This document shows, in pieces, positions 22,401 through 32,688 of a stretch of DNA of 64,000 nucleotides. The translations under genes were made by a program, and so were the position numbers. How positions within the stretch are numbered: position 1 is the first letter of the stretch; every line of letters starts with the position of its first letter. Origin of the DNA: Metopolophium dirhodum (taxonomy: Eukaryota; Arthropoda; Insecta; Hemiptera; Aphididae); NCBI RefSeq assembly GCF_019925205.1, contig NC_083560.1:54668270-54732269 (forward strand), in the 5' to 3' direction. The notes under the pieces were generated by a model. It worked only from the letters and a program-made list of their open reading frames with translations. It searched no databases and was not told the origin of the DNA.

Positions 22401-23939
22401 AATTTCTATACTTGGTATAATTTTCAAAATATTTTGCTTCGTTTTGAGCTGTTTGTAGGAAATTTCAAATTAAAATTTTTTTTTTATTTTTTTCTATAGT
22501 TAATAAAATTGATTTGCTGAGGTAAAAAAGCGTGAAAATTTAGTACGAGGCTCCTGATATATTGTCACAATAACAGTTCACACATATTAAAAATACATAT
22601 GCACAATTTTTTTTTTAAACATTTTTAGTTTAAATTTTGACAAAATGTATCAAATCTAAAATTTAAAATTAATTGTGTTATAAAAAAAATTATAAAATGT
22701 TCAACTCTTATAGCTAAGGATTGAAATTTTAAAACAATGTTCCAAATTTAAATACTTTAATCACAATAATATCATCAAATATACTTAGTAATATCATAGG
22801 TTGTCTGACGACTGACTGTCTTCGCTCAGGATCGTTTTTCTTATACAATGATATTATATTATTGAATTCAAATTTTCACAGCAGTTTAGGAAGTTTTCTT
22901 AACTATACCATGTATGCAATTTGAGATTATCTAATGAATATTTTGAATTAATATTTAATAGGTTGTAAATAGTAAAGAAGTAATGTCACCGAAAAAACGT
23001 AAACGACGGACGCCTGATAAAGAATATTCGAAAAACGATCCCCTTCAATCAGTGGATACGAATGTGGAGACATATGTTGGTAATAATTATAATGTCGAAG
23101 GCGGGACTAAGAAATTAGAATTTTTTGATTCTTTGGACGATCAGACGTCGGAATATTGCACCATGGCCGACACAGGTATGTATTTTGGCCAATATTCTAA
23201 TCAAACGGCTAACAACGCCTACGGTGTACATGGTCACAAAAATGTTCTCACTGGAAACACTCCTCTCCAGTGCAACGTTTGCTTTAAAACGTTTACCTAT
23301 AGATCCATTTTGGCTAGACATCAAATAATGCACACCGGTGAGAAACCATATGCGTGCAACTTTTGTGGCCGATCATTTTCGCAAGGGTCAACTTTGGCTA
23401 GACATAAAAGAATGCACACCGGTGAGAAACCATATGCGTGCAACGTTTGTGGCCGATCATTTGCGCAAAGGTCAAGTTTGGTCACACATAATAGAACGCA
23501 CACCGGTGAGAAACCATATGCGTGCAACGTTTGTGGCCGATCATTTGCGCAAAGGTCAATTTTGGTTACACATACTAGAACGCACACCGGTGAGAAACCA
23601 TATGCGTGCAACGTTTGTGGCCGATCATTTTTTCAAAGGTCAAATTTGGTTTCACATAATAGAACGCACACCGGTGAGAAACCATATGCGTGCAACGTTT
23701 GTGGCCGATCATTTGCGCAAAGGTCAAGTTTGGTCACACATAATAGAACGCACACCGGTGAGAAACCATATGCCTGCAACGTTTGTGGCCGATCATTTTC
23801 TCTAGGGTCAACTTTGGCTAAACATAATAGAACGCACACCGGCGAAAGACCATTCAAGTGCGGTCATTGTGAAAAAAAGTTTACATCAAGCGGTAACTGT
23901 AAAAGACATACACTAAGTGTTCATACCAAATGTTTTTAA
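10488..23939 (+). CDS. Inferred 44-exon gene: tandem exon-triplet repeats plus C2H2 zinc fingers
   Basis: Every exon has AG/GT borders and compatible phase. First coding exon 10488-10523 (ATG at 10506; reading in from the acceptor in the C-exon phase hits a stop). Then come repeating triplets A (phase 0 to 1), B (1 to 2), C (2 to 0): 10760-10850, 10924-10984, 12545-12584; 12645-12774, 12852-12900, 13049-13091; ten units starting at 13154 and every 504 bp to 17690; 18194-18323, 18503-18542, 18778-18814; 18971-19088, 20055-20121, 20281-20332; last exon 22962-23939. The sum is 4,074 nt, about 1,357 residues. Each amplified triplet encodes 74 residues: a polar stretch rich in D/K/N/T, a short B segment, and a lysine block (FKKKKKKKKSDRKM). 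The penultimate exon holds KKRKV and the last PKKRKRR, both nuclear-import-like. The C-terminus has eight C2H2 fingers, so a nuclear DNA-binding role is likely. I do not recognise the N-terminal repeat. The join to the zinc-finger exon is inferred from phase and needs cDNA. Confidence 0.7.
10985..12544 (+). other. Intron of the repeat/zinc-finger gene
   Basis: A 1.56-kb AT-rich intron between the first B exon and first C exon of the gene. It contains one GC-rich MITE (12115-12338) and otherwise nothing recognisable. Confidence 0.55.
12115..12338. mobile_element. GC-rich MITE with CTCTGTTCCATCT ends
   Basis: A 224-bp segment runs from TATACTCTGTTCCATCT to AGATGGAACAGAGTATA, perfect 17-bp inverted ends including the flanking TATA. 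The interior (GGTGAGAACG...CGACGACGGCCGGC) is far more GC- and CpG-rich than the surrounding intron. A TA-type target is likely, as in Tc1/mariner-like MITEs. No reading frame. Confidence 0.65.
12645..18323 (+). repeat. 504-bp tandem array carrying three exons per unit
   Basis: Ten near-identical units start at 13154, 13658, 14162, 14666, 15170, 15674, 16178, 16682, 17186 and 17690. Diverged copies flank them (12645-13091 and 18194-18323). Each unit holds exon A (130 nt), a 72-nt intron, exon B (49 nt), a 148-nt intron, exon C (43 nt) and a 62-nt intron. Exons total 222 nt, exactly 74 codons, so gain or loss of any whole unit keeps the frame. Introns are as conserved as exons, which indicates recent amplification or gene conversion rather than selection on protein alone. 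B-C introns come in two variants: GTATAAGTTG...GTGACC (I) and GTATAACCTG...GTGTCT (II). Confidence 0.9.
20345..22870. repeat. Two head-to-tail copies of an unclassified dispersed repeat in the last intron
   Basis: Copy one spans about 20345-21780 and copy two about 21795-22870, in the same orientation. Shared landmarks, in order, are TTTTACG(C/T)A...TTTTCGA/CAATAAA, TTTTATTTSTTGGGTAAAAA-like strings, AAGCATTTAAAGTTCAAATT, then CGCTCAGRATCGTTTTTCTT and TACAATG. A third copy at 33.85-34.86 kb is in the opposite orientation. No TIR, LTR or coding frame was recognised. The repeat fills nearly all of the intron ahead of the zinc-finger exon. Confidence 0.75.
22962..23939 (+). CDS. Terminal exon: eight C2H2 zinc fingers
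   Basis: An acceptor (AATAG) precedes an open frame VVNSKEVMSPKKRKRR; the internal ATG at 22983 could also start an independent 318-aa protein. A ~100-residue acidic/polar linker is followed by eight C2H2 fingers (CX2C-X12-HX3H; the last HX4H). The linkers are mostly TGEKPYA. Fingers 2-7 are almost identical at DNA level (84-bp unit), with variation concentrated in the helix contact positions: QRSSLVT, QRSILVT, QRSNLVS, QRSSLVT, QGSTLAR, LGSTLAK. Such linkers and fingers bind DNA; Q at helix position -1 in most fingers suggests preference for adenines at the matching bases (inference from finger-code rules). No KRAB, BTB or ZAD domain is visible. An AATAAA lies at 23981-23986. Confidence 0.9.
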   Translation, partial: VVNSKEVMSPKKRKRRTPDKEYSKNDPLQSVDTNVETYVGNNYNVEGGTKKLEFFDSLDDQTSEYCTMADTGMYFGQYSNQTANNAYGVHGHKNVLTGNTPLQCNVCFKTFTYRSILARHQIMHTGEKPYACNFCGRSFSQGSTLARHKRMHTGEKPYACNVCGRSFAQRSSLVTHNRTHTGEKPYACNVCGRSFAQRSILVTHTRTHTGEKPYACNVCGRSFFQRSNLVSHNRTHTGEKPYACNVCGRSFAQRSSLVTHNRTHTGEKPYACNVCGRSFSLGSTLAKHNRTHTGERPFKCGHCEKKFTSSGNCKRHTLSVHTKCF

Positions 23940-23980
23940 ATTCGTTACTATTATTGTTGTATGACCCATTACTCAAGAAA

Positions 23981-23986
23981 AATAAA
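23981..23986 (+). terminator. Polyadenylation signal of the zinc-finger gene
   Basis: AATAAA 42 bases after the zinc-finger stop codon. Confidence 0.55.
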
Positions 23987-24797
23987 CTATAAACATCAAA
24001 TTATGTATGAAAACGTCCAATCATCATTCATTGCAGTAAGGGTTCTCGACTTAGAAAACGCTATCACAGTATCACTTCATCGTAAACGTTTAAATACCTA
24101 TATGCTTGGGCATAAGCAAAACCACTCTGTCGACGACGATCGCCCGTTGTGTAGTAGCTTCAATGCTCTCTGTCTGGCGTTGTTGTTGCGTATACTTTAC
24201 ATTAATGATTGTATTGCTTCTCCTTCAACTGTTTAATAGCAATGAAAATATTTCTATTCCAGAATGCTTTTGTAATAAGCGGATAGCGAGTATTACCTAA
24301 TCGACTAAAATTATATAATGTACATATTAGTTATAAGTTATAACCTTAGACTGTAGTCCTATTTGATTGTGTAATAAATACCACCCAATCATATTAAATT
24401 CAAATGAAATTCAGTTTTTATAGAATTAGGTTTTTGTTATGTACATTTATTTTATCTATAGACGAAAGTTGAATAATAAAAATTATTTTTGTTTAAACAT
24501 TTTTTAGGATTATTTCTAATGTATTGATTTTACACTGATGTGTGTGTGTTTTTTTAAACGCTTTATTTTCTTCGATTTTGAAGGCATTTCCCGTTGTTTT
24601 TTCGTAATTGGTGAGTTTACCATTCTCAACTTAACATTATCTCCATCAGCCTTAGACATGTGACCCAAGAATTTGTATTCTGACATACATTTTCTATAAT
24701 TGTTATATTATAGGCTTATAGCCATAGGCGTGCGCAGACTTTGTCCGCAGGGAGTGGCCTTAAAAATGTCCGAATCAAAGATTCTTGTACTAATGAC
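23987..24797. other. Intergenic, repeat fragments
   Basis: Short frames at 23961-24300 have no recognisable domain. Near 24505-24660, TGTATTGATTTTACACTGATG resembles the edge of the dispersed repeat at 20.4 kb. At about 24725, AGGCGTGCGCAGACTTTG looks like a transposon end. Nothing else was identified. Confidence 0.4.
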
Positions 24798-25623
24798 TAC
24801 CGTAAAAAGGGGTGACTTCGGACAACACCATGTTTTTTAGTTATCTTATAATTTTAGAATACACGCGTGGATTAAAACGTGTATTAACTTTTATTAAACG
24901 CGTTTATTAAAAGTTGAAAACTGATACTCTACGTTAATATCTATTATAACCTCCATAGAAAATAATATTTATTGATGACATAACGGTGTCATAGTACATG
25001 TTATGGAGGTAAATACAAAATATTATATTTTTGTATTTTTAAATTTCATAACTACATTGACTACTGTAACACAACAGCAATTATAATTATTTGATTGCGG
25101 TTTTCGGGTACCTATACCCGTTAACTTGTCTGTGTTAATTGGTAATTGCATTGATTTTATAATATACTATAAAATCAATGGTAATTGGTACCTATATGTG
25201 CAAATTGTTAAGTAACTTGATATCACACTGTAGTGTTAAATCGTCTTAATTATTACCAAACGTGGGTGACTTCGGACAACACATAAACTATGCCCAGATC
25301 ATATTATGTCAACAATGTACGTATATAAGAATTATAATCCTAATGATATTTAAAATGTGTTAGTTATAAAAAAAATGACAACACAATAAGTAAAAATAAA
25401 TTTTAAGTTGACATGTTTATAGAAAAGTGAATAATTTTTTTTTTAGAATATTTAATAAATTATATTGTATTTGCGATAAATGTATGGGGTTTTTTATTTC
25501 AATACAATACATTTTTTTTTTAAAAATATCTATATTGTCCGAAGCCACCCATTGTAATTATTATAACATCAGTTTTTAATGAAATCTACCTACCTACGTG
25601 TCCGAAGTCACCCTATTTTACGG
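24798..25623. mobile_element. TIR element with repeated GGGTGACTTCGGACA motif
   Basis: The left end reads CCGTAAAAAGGGGTGACTTC and the right end complements CCCGTAAAATAGGGTGACTT. The core GGTGACTTCGGACA occurs as a plus copy at the left end and again at about 25263, and as the complement TGTCCGAAGTCACC (or a variant) at about 25537 and 25600. That gives a terminal and a subterminal copy at each side, or a nested insertion. A palindrome CATTGATTTTATAATATACT...AAATCAATGG at 25147-25185 lies inside. No transposase frame; target duplication not clear. Confidence 0.6.
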
Positions 25624-26400
25624 GTCAGTCCGGACAAAATTCAACTTTTAAAAACAGTGTGAACTTTAATGACCTTAATGATTATTCTTCTGCTGTATGA
25701 TCTTCTTTTCACTCATTATAATAGTATTTTATTTACTAGTTAGGTATAATATGTAAAAGTTTAATGTAGATCCCTACTAAATAAGAATATTCGTTATTTG
25801 TAATTACTATTTTAACTAACCTATGTGGTATGTAATATTATCTACAAGTTACAACCGTGAAATAACGTAAGTATATAAATTAAGTAGTTGATAGAAAAAA
25901 ATAGTCTACTAGCTAATATAGTGGATAGTAGAGACTTAGAGTATTCTGTGATAATAATAAATCATTTGGTCGATGATAACTGATATATTAATAACTTTAT
26001 TACCTTTATTCACAGATATCTATACTATGAGATTCAAACTGGCTTCACTTTTTCATGTAAAATGTAAAAATGTTCACTATCTAGTCTAGCATAGATATCT
26101 AAGTATTTATTAAAGAAAATGCCAGGGGCTGCGGCCCACCCCCCTCCCCCCGTGAGCACGCTTATGATTATAGCACTGGATCTAGAGAGACGGATTTCAG
26201 CATCAGCACTTGGAGAAAACTGCTCAGTTTTGTACAATTCAATCATAGCGCCCACAACGCATAATTACCAACTGAATACTTTGTCTACCAACTATCCAAT
26301 TCTTGAAATGCTACTAGAACTTGATCCAGGGAACTAGAGAGGCGATATTAGGACTTAGGATTTTAATAGAAAACAAATATCTCGAAATAAAATAACTTAC
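25624..26400. other. Intergenic, no supported gene
   Basis: AT-rich sequence followed by a GC-rich patch at 26120-26160 (GGGGCTGCGGCCCACCCCCC). Two overlapping antiparallel ORFs of about 72 codons arise from this patch (26034-26255 minus, 26119-26337 plus), but neither has a recognisable domain. The patch resembles the C-rich ends of aphid-type repeats. Confidence 0.4.
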
Positions 26401-26404
26401 TTAC

Positions 26405-26563
26405 CATTTATAGATATCAAAAAATCTTTCAATAACATTGATTGGCAAATTATGTTTTCAATAATAAAGGAATTGGATTTCGATTTTAAAGACAGGATTA
26501 TATATTATAACCTCTACAAAAATCAAAACACCGAAATTACAATAAATAATAAGACAGCCAAAA
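26405..26563 (+). pseudogene. LINE reverse-transcriptase fragment
   Basis: An open stretch reads FIDIKKSFNNIDWQIMFSII, then a KELDFDFKDRIIYYNLYKNQ segment and ITINN. This matches the pattern 'F-D-x-x-KAFD-x-V-x-W ... LYxxQ' of non-LTR retrotransposon reverse transcriptases around the first catalytic motif; here the usual A-F-D is S-F-N. The catalytic YADD block is absent. The fragment is cut on the right by the TIR element starting at 26564. Confidence 0.65.
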
Positions 26564-27518
26564 CTGGGCAAGTTAGTCATTTTTTTTTAACTAGTTTAAG
26601 TTAAGTTACTTTAATAAAAAAAACAAAAGTTAGAATATAAGTTAGTTTCTGAAACTGTCCAAATTTCTGACTTAGTTAGAAGTTAATTAGGTGAAAACAG
26701 TAACTTAAGTTAGAGTAGAAGTTAGTTTTTTTTATAGATTAAAAAACCTTTTTGTTGAAATGTAAATAATAAGTTATCTAACTTAAATTATTGATTAAAA
26801 CTAAAAATTGAATTAAACCCCTCTCTTGACACAACAATGCAATATAGCTGGTGTAGCTTTAATATCTTTTGATATTCAAATAAATGAGTTTAATAATAAT
26901 ACATTATTTTACAATTAACATTCACAATTTCAAAATTATGCAAAACAATGTATACATTACACATATCGGTGTAAACCAACTTTATAATAATACTGTTCAA
27001 GTTCAACACAGTATTACGTCAAACCAGTATTCCCGACAGGTTCATTAAGATTAAAGACTGTTTACTTAAGTTAAAATAAATTTTACGTCAAATTTGGTTA
27101 TCTGTAACTTGGCAGTATAATAGCTAAGATATTTGAAATTAATGTATTTGAGTGAGATATTGTAAATTTCTACAAAAGTTTAAATTATGTTGTGTTTATA
27201 TTATACACATTCAAGACTTTGACAGTCTACAGTTTTGTATTTACAATACATAATAATATAATATTAGAATTTATAAATAATAATTCTGATTAGGTTTTAA
27301 TTTGTACAAAACAAATATATTTTAAATATATATTATATGGGGTTCATTTTAGTAAAATATTAACTTAAAATTACTATAAAATGATTTAACTGATCATAAA
27401 CTACAAAATAATGATGAAAAAAAATAAATTACTTGTCAAGTTAATAGTTATTTTAAAAAGGTAGGTAACTTAGTTAAAAACAACTCAACTTTATTATTTA
27501 TAACTCTTTAATGCCCAG
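26564..27518. mobile_element. Candidate TIR element with CTGGGCA ends
   Basis: Left end CTGGGCAAGTTAGTCA and right end complementary to CTGGGCATTAAAGAGT; both are followed inward by TTTTTAACTAG/AAGTTAC-type sequence, repeated as AAGTTAGTTT-like strings. It appears to have inserted into the LINE fragment. No clear 8-bp target duplication and no transposase, so the boundary and class are uncertain. Confidence 0.45.
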
Positions 27519-27537
27519 CCTTGGTAGTAATATACTA

Positions 27538-27563
27538 ATATAGTATAGTATAGTATAGTATAG
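27538..27563. repeat. (TATAG)n microsatellite
   Basis: About five tandem TATAG units, part of a run TATAGTATAGTATAGTATAG, followed by related degenerate sequence. Confidence 0.8.
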
Positions 27564-28122
27564 TGTACAAAAGTCATATAGTATATTATGGTATACAATA
27601 GTCATATAGAATAAATAATAGTAAAATCTTATCACTTTCCAATAAATTAAATAATTAAGTAGGCAAGAATACAAAATTAAATCATTACATTTATATAATG
27701 AAACTAAAATTAGAGTTATTAAATAAAGTATCTCTTGATTAATTAAACTTAATAAATAATTCAGTACCTATAGTATAATATAAAATTAAAAAAAATAATA
27801 ACCTATACTGATTCCTTACAAACCATAATAAACTCTTTTAATAAGTAGGCAAGAATAAATATTTAATGAGAATCAATATAATAAATTTAGGAGACTGATT
27901 ATTAATAAATTGAGATACATAATAAAACTATAAACTACGATCACACATTCAAACAGAATTATTCATCAAACATTTAGTTCCTAATATGGTTATCTGATAT
28001 ACATATTAAATAAGACAAATATAATCCATTTCCAAACATTGTTTTTAAAATGGATAAAAAAACAAATTATACATCAATATTTTTTTACTGTAAAGAAATT
28101 AATGATTAATTATGACTTAAAT
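27564..28122. other. 3' flank of the POGLUT gene, AT-rich
   Basis: No ORF, RNA gene or transposon end recognised. It should contain the 3' UTR of the minus-strand gene ending at 28123, but no canonical AATAAA (TTTATT on this strand) was found close to the stop. Confidence 0.5.
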
Positions 28123-31100
28123 TTAAAGCTCCATCTTAAAATTTGTCATGGAAGGATCAGGTTCAGGTTCACATTCACAAGCTATTTTGTTAGGACTGTT
28201 GTGAGTACTTATCACTGCATCCATATTGGGACGGACTTCTACTGAGGTCAAAAATTTGCTGTAGTTCTAGAAAGTAAAAATACATTTTCACCATAATTCA
28301 TAAAATATTTATAATGTACAACTACAATCCATACAAAATATAATTATAATTAATAAATGAGTGATATTCTTTTTAATCACTAATAAATTAGTAATATACT
28401 AATATTATAATAATATAAAACAACAGACAATCTAAACTTAACAAAATTGAACAATCTAAAAATTTTTAATAATCTAGTTATGTTTAAATTTGCTATACAT
28501 CTCTTGAATAATATTACGGACTTTATCACCATGTTCGGTATAATTTGTGTAGTTAATAATACGTTACCATAATATATTAAATAGTTGAATATTTTCAACT
28601 ACTTCAGTGTTAAATTTCAAATTCATTATGAAATTATTTTACCTAAGACAAATTTGAAAATTCTGAACATGAATAAAAATTAGAAAATATGCTCAAAATC
28701 TCCTTTAAATTCCAAATATATAAGAGAACAGCATACCTTTAAGTTTTATCTTCTTTTTAGAAACATGACATAGTAAATTTGGAATTCGACAGAACCAATG
28801 GTGTTTTATTAGCTTATATATTTAAGTGAATTGATTTATTATTAGATATAAAAGTAAGAACATTAACTGTGTTCACATATATTTTTTAAAATACCCATTT
28901 TAGTTTTTTAAATGTGCATTTTTAAATTGCAATATTTTACATAACCATAACATTTGCTTTAAAATTAAAATATCGTAGAAAACTGATGAACAAACACACA
29001 TAATATTTATACATTTAAGTTGGATGAATCAATTCACACTAATATTTAATCTAACAATACATCATTATTTCTGCTGAATGCCAATTTACTATTTTTTATA
29101 TGTTTGTTATTGTAAGGCGGAGAATATACATGCGGATGTGAATGTCTGCTTAAACTTACTTGAAATAATAGTAGGTAATATCCCAATATGTTATGAGGCG
29201 CTAAATGTTCTCTTGCATATTTTTGACCATTTAATGATATCTTTCTTGCTGTCTTGTCATCGCTCATCATAATATCTATCAAATCTAGCAAATCATCTAA
29301 ATGTCTTTTTATTGGGACATAATGAACCCATGGTATCAGTTCATTGTAAAAATGTTCGTAGTACTCGGATTCTTGTTTGAAAACCAATGAATCGCCCACT
29401 AATAGATATGGAAATCGATAAGCAGCTACAGTACCATCAATATTTAATTGGTATTTGTACTAAAAAAAATATATATAATTAGAATCGCATTAAATGGTTT
29501 AATATAATAAGTCATAGGAATCATACATCAAAAAATTTAAAGAAAGAAATGGGCTTTTTTCCTGGACCATATTTTTCTTTTAATTCTTTGTAAAAGAAGA
29601 AATTTGTTATTGAAGCATTGAGAATGTCTGGATTTATTTTACTAAGTTCCACTAGATTCAACCGATGTTTGCTGGAGTCACGACCCATCCAAAAACCTTT
29701 TTCAATTTTTTGCGACCATGGTTTTTCAATGTTACCTTGAACTGACAACATATCTAAGGTCACCCTACAAAGAACATAATATCAATTTAAATATTAACAA
29801 ATAAATTAATAAAATTAAAAAAAAAAAAAAATTAAAAACAAGTACACTTACCGTCCCATATTTTCAAGTGCCGATTCTGTAATATCATAGGTAGGCATCA
29901 CAATATCAACAGAATAGTTTGATCCACACCAAGAAAATAAAGGAAATTGTTCTTTGGGTGATGATAAAGGCCAGTCTCCCAAGTTAACAAAAAACTCCAG
30001 ATCTGGTAAAAACACCTATAAATAATTTATTTTACTAAACTCACGAGGCAGTTATAAAATGGAAGATATAACATTTACTAGGGTATTGAATTATAATTTT
30101 GAAAGTTTCTGCCACAAAGCAACATAAAGTTATCTTGAAAACAGTGTTTGGTAGTAACATAGTTACTTTATTGAGTAACATACAGTACGGTAACTTTGTT
30201 ATATATGTATTGAAATAAAAAAAAAGTAACTACGTTAATTAATTTATAAGAAACTCTGTTAAATTTTTATAAGTTCTGTAAAATAATAATACTTTTAAAT
30301 TAAATTATCTAAAATAAAAAATGTTAGGTAATACGTAAATGAGCTGAAATTCAGCATTTTTGATATAATCTTTATTTAGGCAGTTTCAAAATATTAAAAG
30401 GTTTTCTAATGATTATACTCATGGCTTAAATATACAAAGTTATTGCACATAGCCTATTTTGTTATCAAACAAAATAAAATGATATAATGGTGGTACTATT
30501 GCTATAACCTTATATATTTAAACCATGACTGTACTAATGTATCTTCACTCCTTTCAAGCGCTTCTATAGAATGCCTTTTAATGACATGCCATTTTCACAA
30601 AAAAACAATCACAATAAAGAGACACACTAACATATAACATTAAAATTAAATAAAGAAAAATATTAACATGTATAAATTACGTTTAAAGTTTTGTAATTTA
30701 ATGTTATTTTTAGTTTTACGTATTTAGTTTTAAATTAAGTGTTGAAAGTATCATATTAAACTTCTCCTTTTGAGTTAAAAAGTATTTTTACACAATTTTG
30801 GTAACAAAATCGTAATCTAGTTGCCTTTTAATTTTATAACAAGTAACGTAACTTAATTACTTTTTAAAAGTAACAAACACTGCTTGAATATAATATCATT
30901 TTTTTTTTCCATTTGTATGTAATGATCTTACGTTGCATATATGCTAAAATTTAGTTAAATAAAAAACCTATGATCAATATCCAATTTAAATAATATAATA
31001 CATTTATTCAAATAGATATTGGAAATTATTTTACCTTTCGATTTAATGACAGTAATAAATTATCCATAAACATCTTAAATCCTGTATATTCTCCATAGCA

Positions 31101-32688
31101 TTTTCGGAATATCTGGAAATATAATTTGAAAGTACCTTATGCATTTATCTTTACAATAATAATTTTAATTATATTAATTCTTTATTCTGAAAAGTACTTA
31201 CTAAATTATTCTTGACAACATAATGACATACGCTAGTGCTGTGTGGGTGTTGACTATACAATTTAGCCATTTTCCCAAATACGGTTTTAAAATTTACATT
31301 TTTAAATTGATTGAGATCATTATTAATTTGTTCGATATTAGTTCTGCATTTAGTATTTGATAGCCATGTATCTATTGATACTTTTGAGCAGTCACATTCG
31401 TCTGGATAAATTGGCCCTGTATTATATCACAATATTATTAAAAACATAGGTACTTATTTTCAAAGTTTAAAAACATTATAAATACTTAAATATTACAGTA
31501 TTTGATTCCCCATAAAGGGATGATTTTTATTTGTAAGAAAATTTATAATCAATAAAATTAAAAATAATATGATAATTTTTAAATGTATTTATAATTTGTT
31601 GGTGTCTTAACTATCAAGAAAATAAGTTATTTTATCCATATACTAGTAGCCAATAGTGAAATCAAACTAATATATCTGTCCGTGTATACCTATTTGATGT
31701 AAAAAAAATTATGTTGGATACCGCTAAACTATTTTAAATTTAAATTACCTTGGTCAAAATGATCCCAGTACTTTTTTAATGTAATTTTATTTTCAACTAA
31801 TATGTTGAATTCATAGCAAACTTCATATAATTTGTATCGTACTATAAATGATGCATCTTTTCTATCCAAGATATTTGTCCAAATGCGACAACTATTACCA
31901 TTTTTTGTTTTACCACTTATTAACACATTAAAGTCTGCAATATTAAATCTGAAACATTTTTAATAACAATAATATTATATTATGTAGGTAAATACTGTAT
32001 TCTTAGCATGAAACATTATTTATAATGAATAAACATAGTATATTAATATCCTATAGTATAAATGTCCTAGAGCCAGTCTCCCTTCATATATTATTTCAAA
32101 ACTAAAATTAATTTTAACTATAATCTACTTAATAGGCACAAATAGCCCACATTTTTTGGTGAGAAAATAATCTTGACGATCTAATAAATTTCTATTTTAA
32201 TAAAATAAGGCATACTTTTTCTGCGAATAAATTTACAACATTAACCAGCTTTGTATATTATGTTTTGTGTTCACTATCTAAGTTGCAGACAAATTAAAAT
32301 ATACAGTAGGTACATGACAAGGACCTAATTTGAGATGACTTGATGGAGTTTTGAAAGGAAACAGTTCCTCTAAAACTCCCTTTTCCAATTTTTTGTGTAA
32401 ATAATATTCCTGATTATATTTTAATTGTCAATACAAGTAATTTACTAAATTACAGAACTTAATGAATATTAAGTTTGTTGTGTTGTGACTACATGTACGA
32501 ACATCATGTAAGATCTTGTGAAAAGTGACTTACTTATCTTGGTCGTACTGGACGTAAAAGTAACGAGCTGGTAAAACAATTAATGGGTTGAGACCGGGTC
32601 CCCAAATTGTAGTGTTAACGGAATGTATTCCATCAAATTTTAAAACGACAAATAGGAGAATCAACGTAAAGCCACTGACGATACCCAT
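28123..32688 (-). CDS. POGLUT2: Protein O-glucosyltransferase 2/3 (KDEL-motif-containing) homologue
   Basis: Eight exons, all phase-compatible, encode 497 aa: 32534-32688, 31749-31948, 31202-31416, 31035-31112, 29852-30015, 29527-29764, 29160-29459, 28123-28266. The family transfers glucose to serines of EGF repeats in the ER. Visible features: an N-terminal hydrophobic signal peptide (residues 1-23); a filamin-type Ig domain (about 25-135; IWGPGLNP, RKDASFIVRYKLYEV); then a CAP10 glycosyltransferase domain (about 175-450) with FVNLGDWPL, FSWCGS, DIVMPTYDIT, WMGRDSSKHR, YQLNIDGTVAAYRFPYLL and YYEHFYNELIPWVHY. The C-terminus ends KMEL, an ER-retrieval-like tetrapeptide where vertebrate members have KDEL-type signals. 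Length matches the ~500-aa family. POGLUT2 and POGLUT3 cannot be told apart here; the symbol denotes the pair. The gene appears intact. Confidence 0.93.
30019..31034 (-). other. Intron 4 of the POGLUT gene, holding a hAT MITE
   Basis: The longest intron of the 3' half, AT-rich. Most of it is the hAT-type MITE at 30142-30882. The remaining sequence shows nothing recognisable. Confidence 0.6.
30142..30882. mobile_element. hAT-type MITE in POGLUT intron
   Basis: Ends CAGTGTTTGGTAGTAACATAG and the complement GTAACAAACACTG. Flanks are CTTGAAAA (left) and CTTGAATA (right), an 8-bp target duplication with one mismatch. TIR starting CAGTG with 8-bp duplication is the hAT signature. About 741 bp, no transposase; GTAAC/GTTAC repeats dominate both subterminal regions. 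Confidence 0.75.

Noticed and set aside
23115..23857. Overlapping ORFs on the minus strand and in another plus frame within the zinc-finger exon
   Set aside because: Shadow frames created by the 84-bp finger repeat; the C2H2 frame is clearly the coding one.
26034..26337. Antiparallel ORFs of about 72 codons
   Set aside because: They arise from a GC-rich repeat patch and have no domain or splice context.
29078..29272. Plus-strand 64-codon ORF
   Set aside because: Shadow of POGLUT exon 7 on the minus strand.
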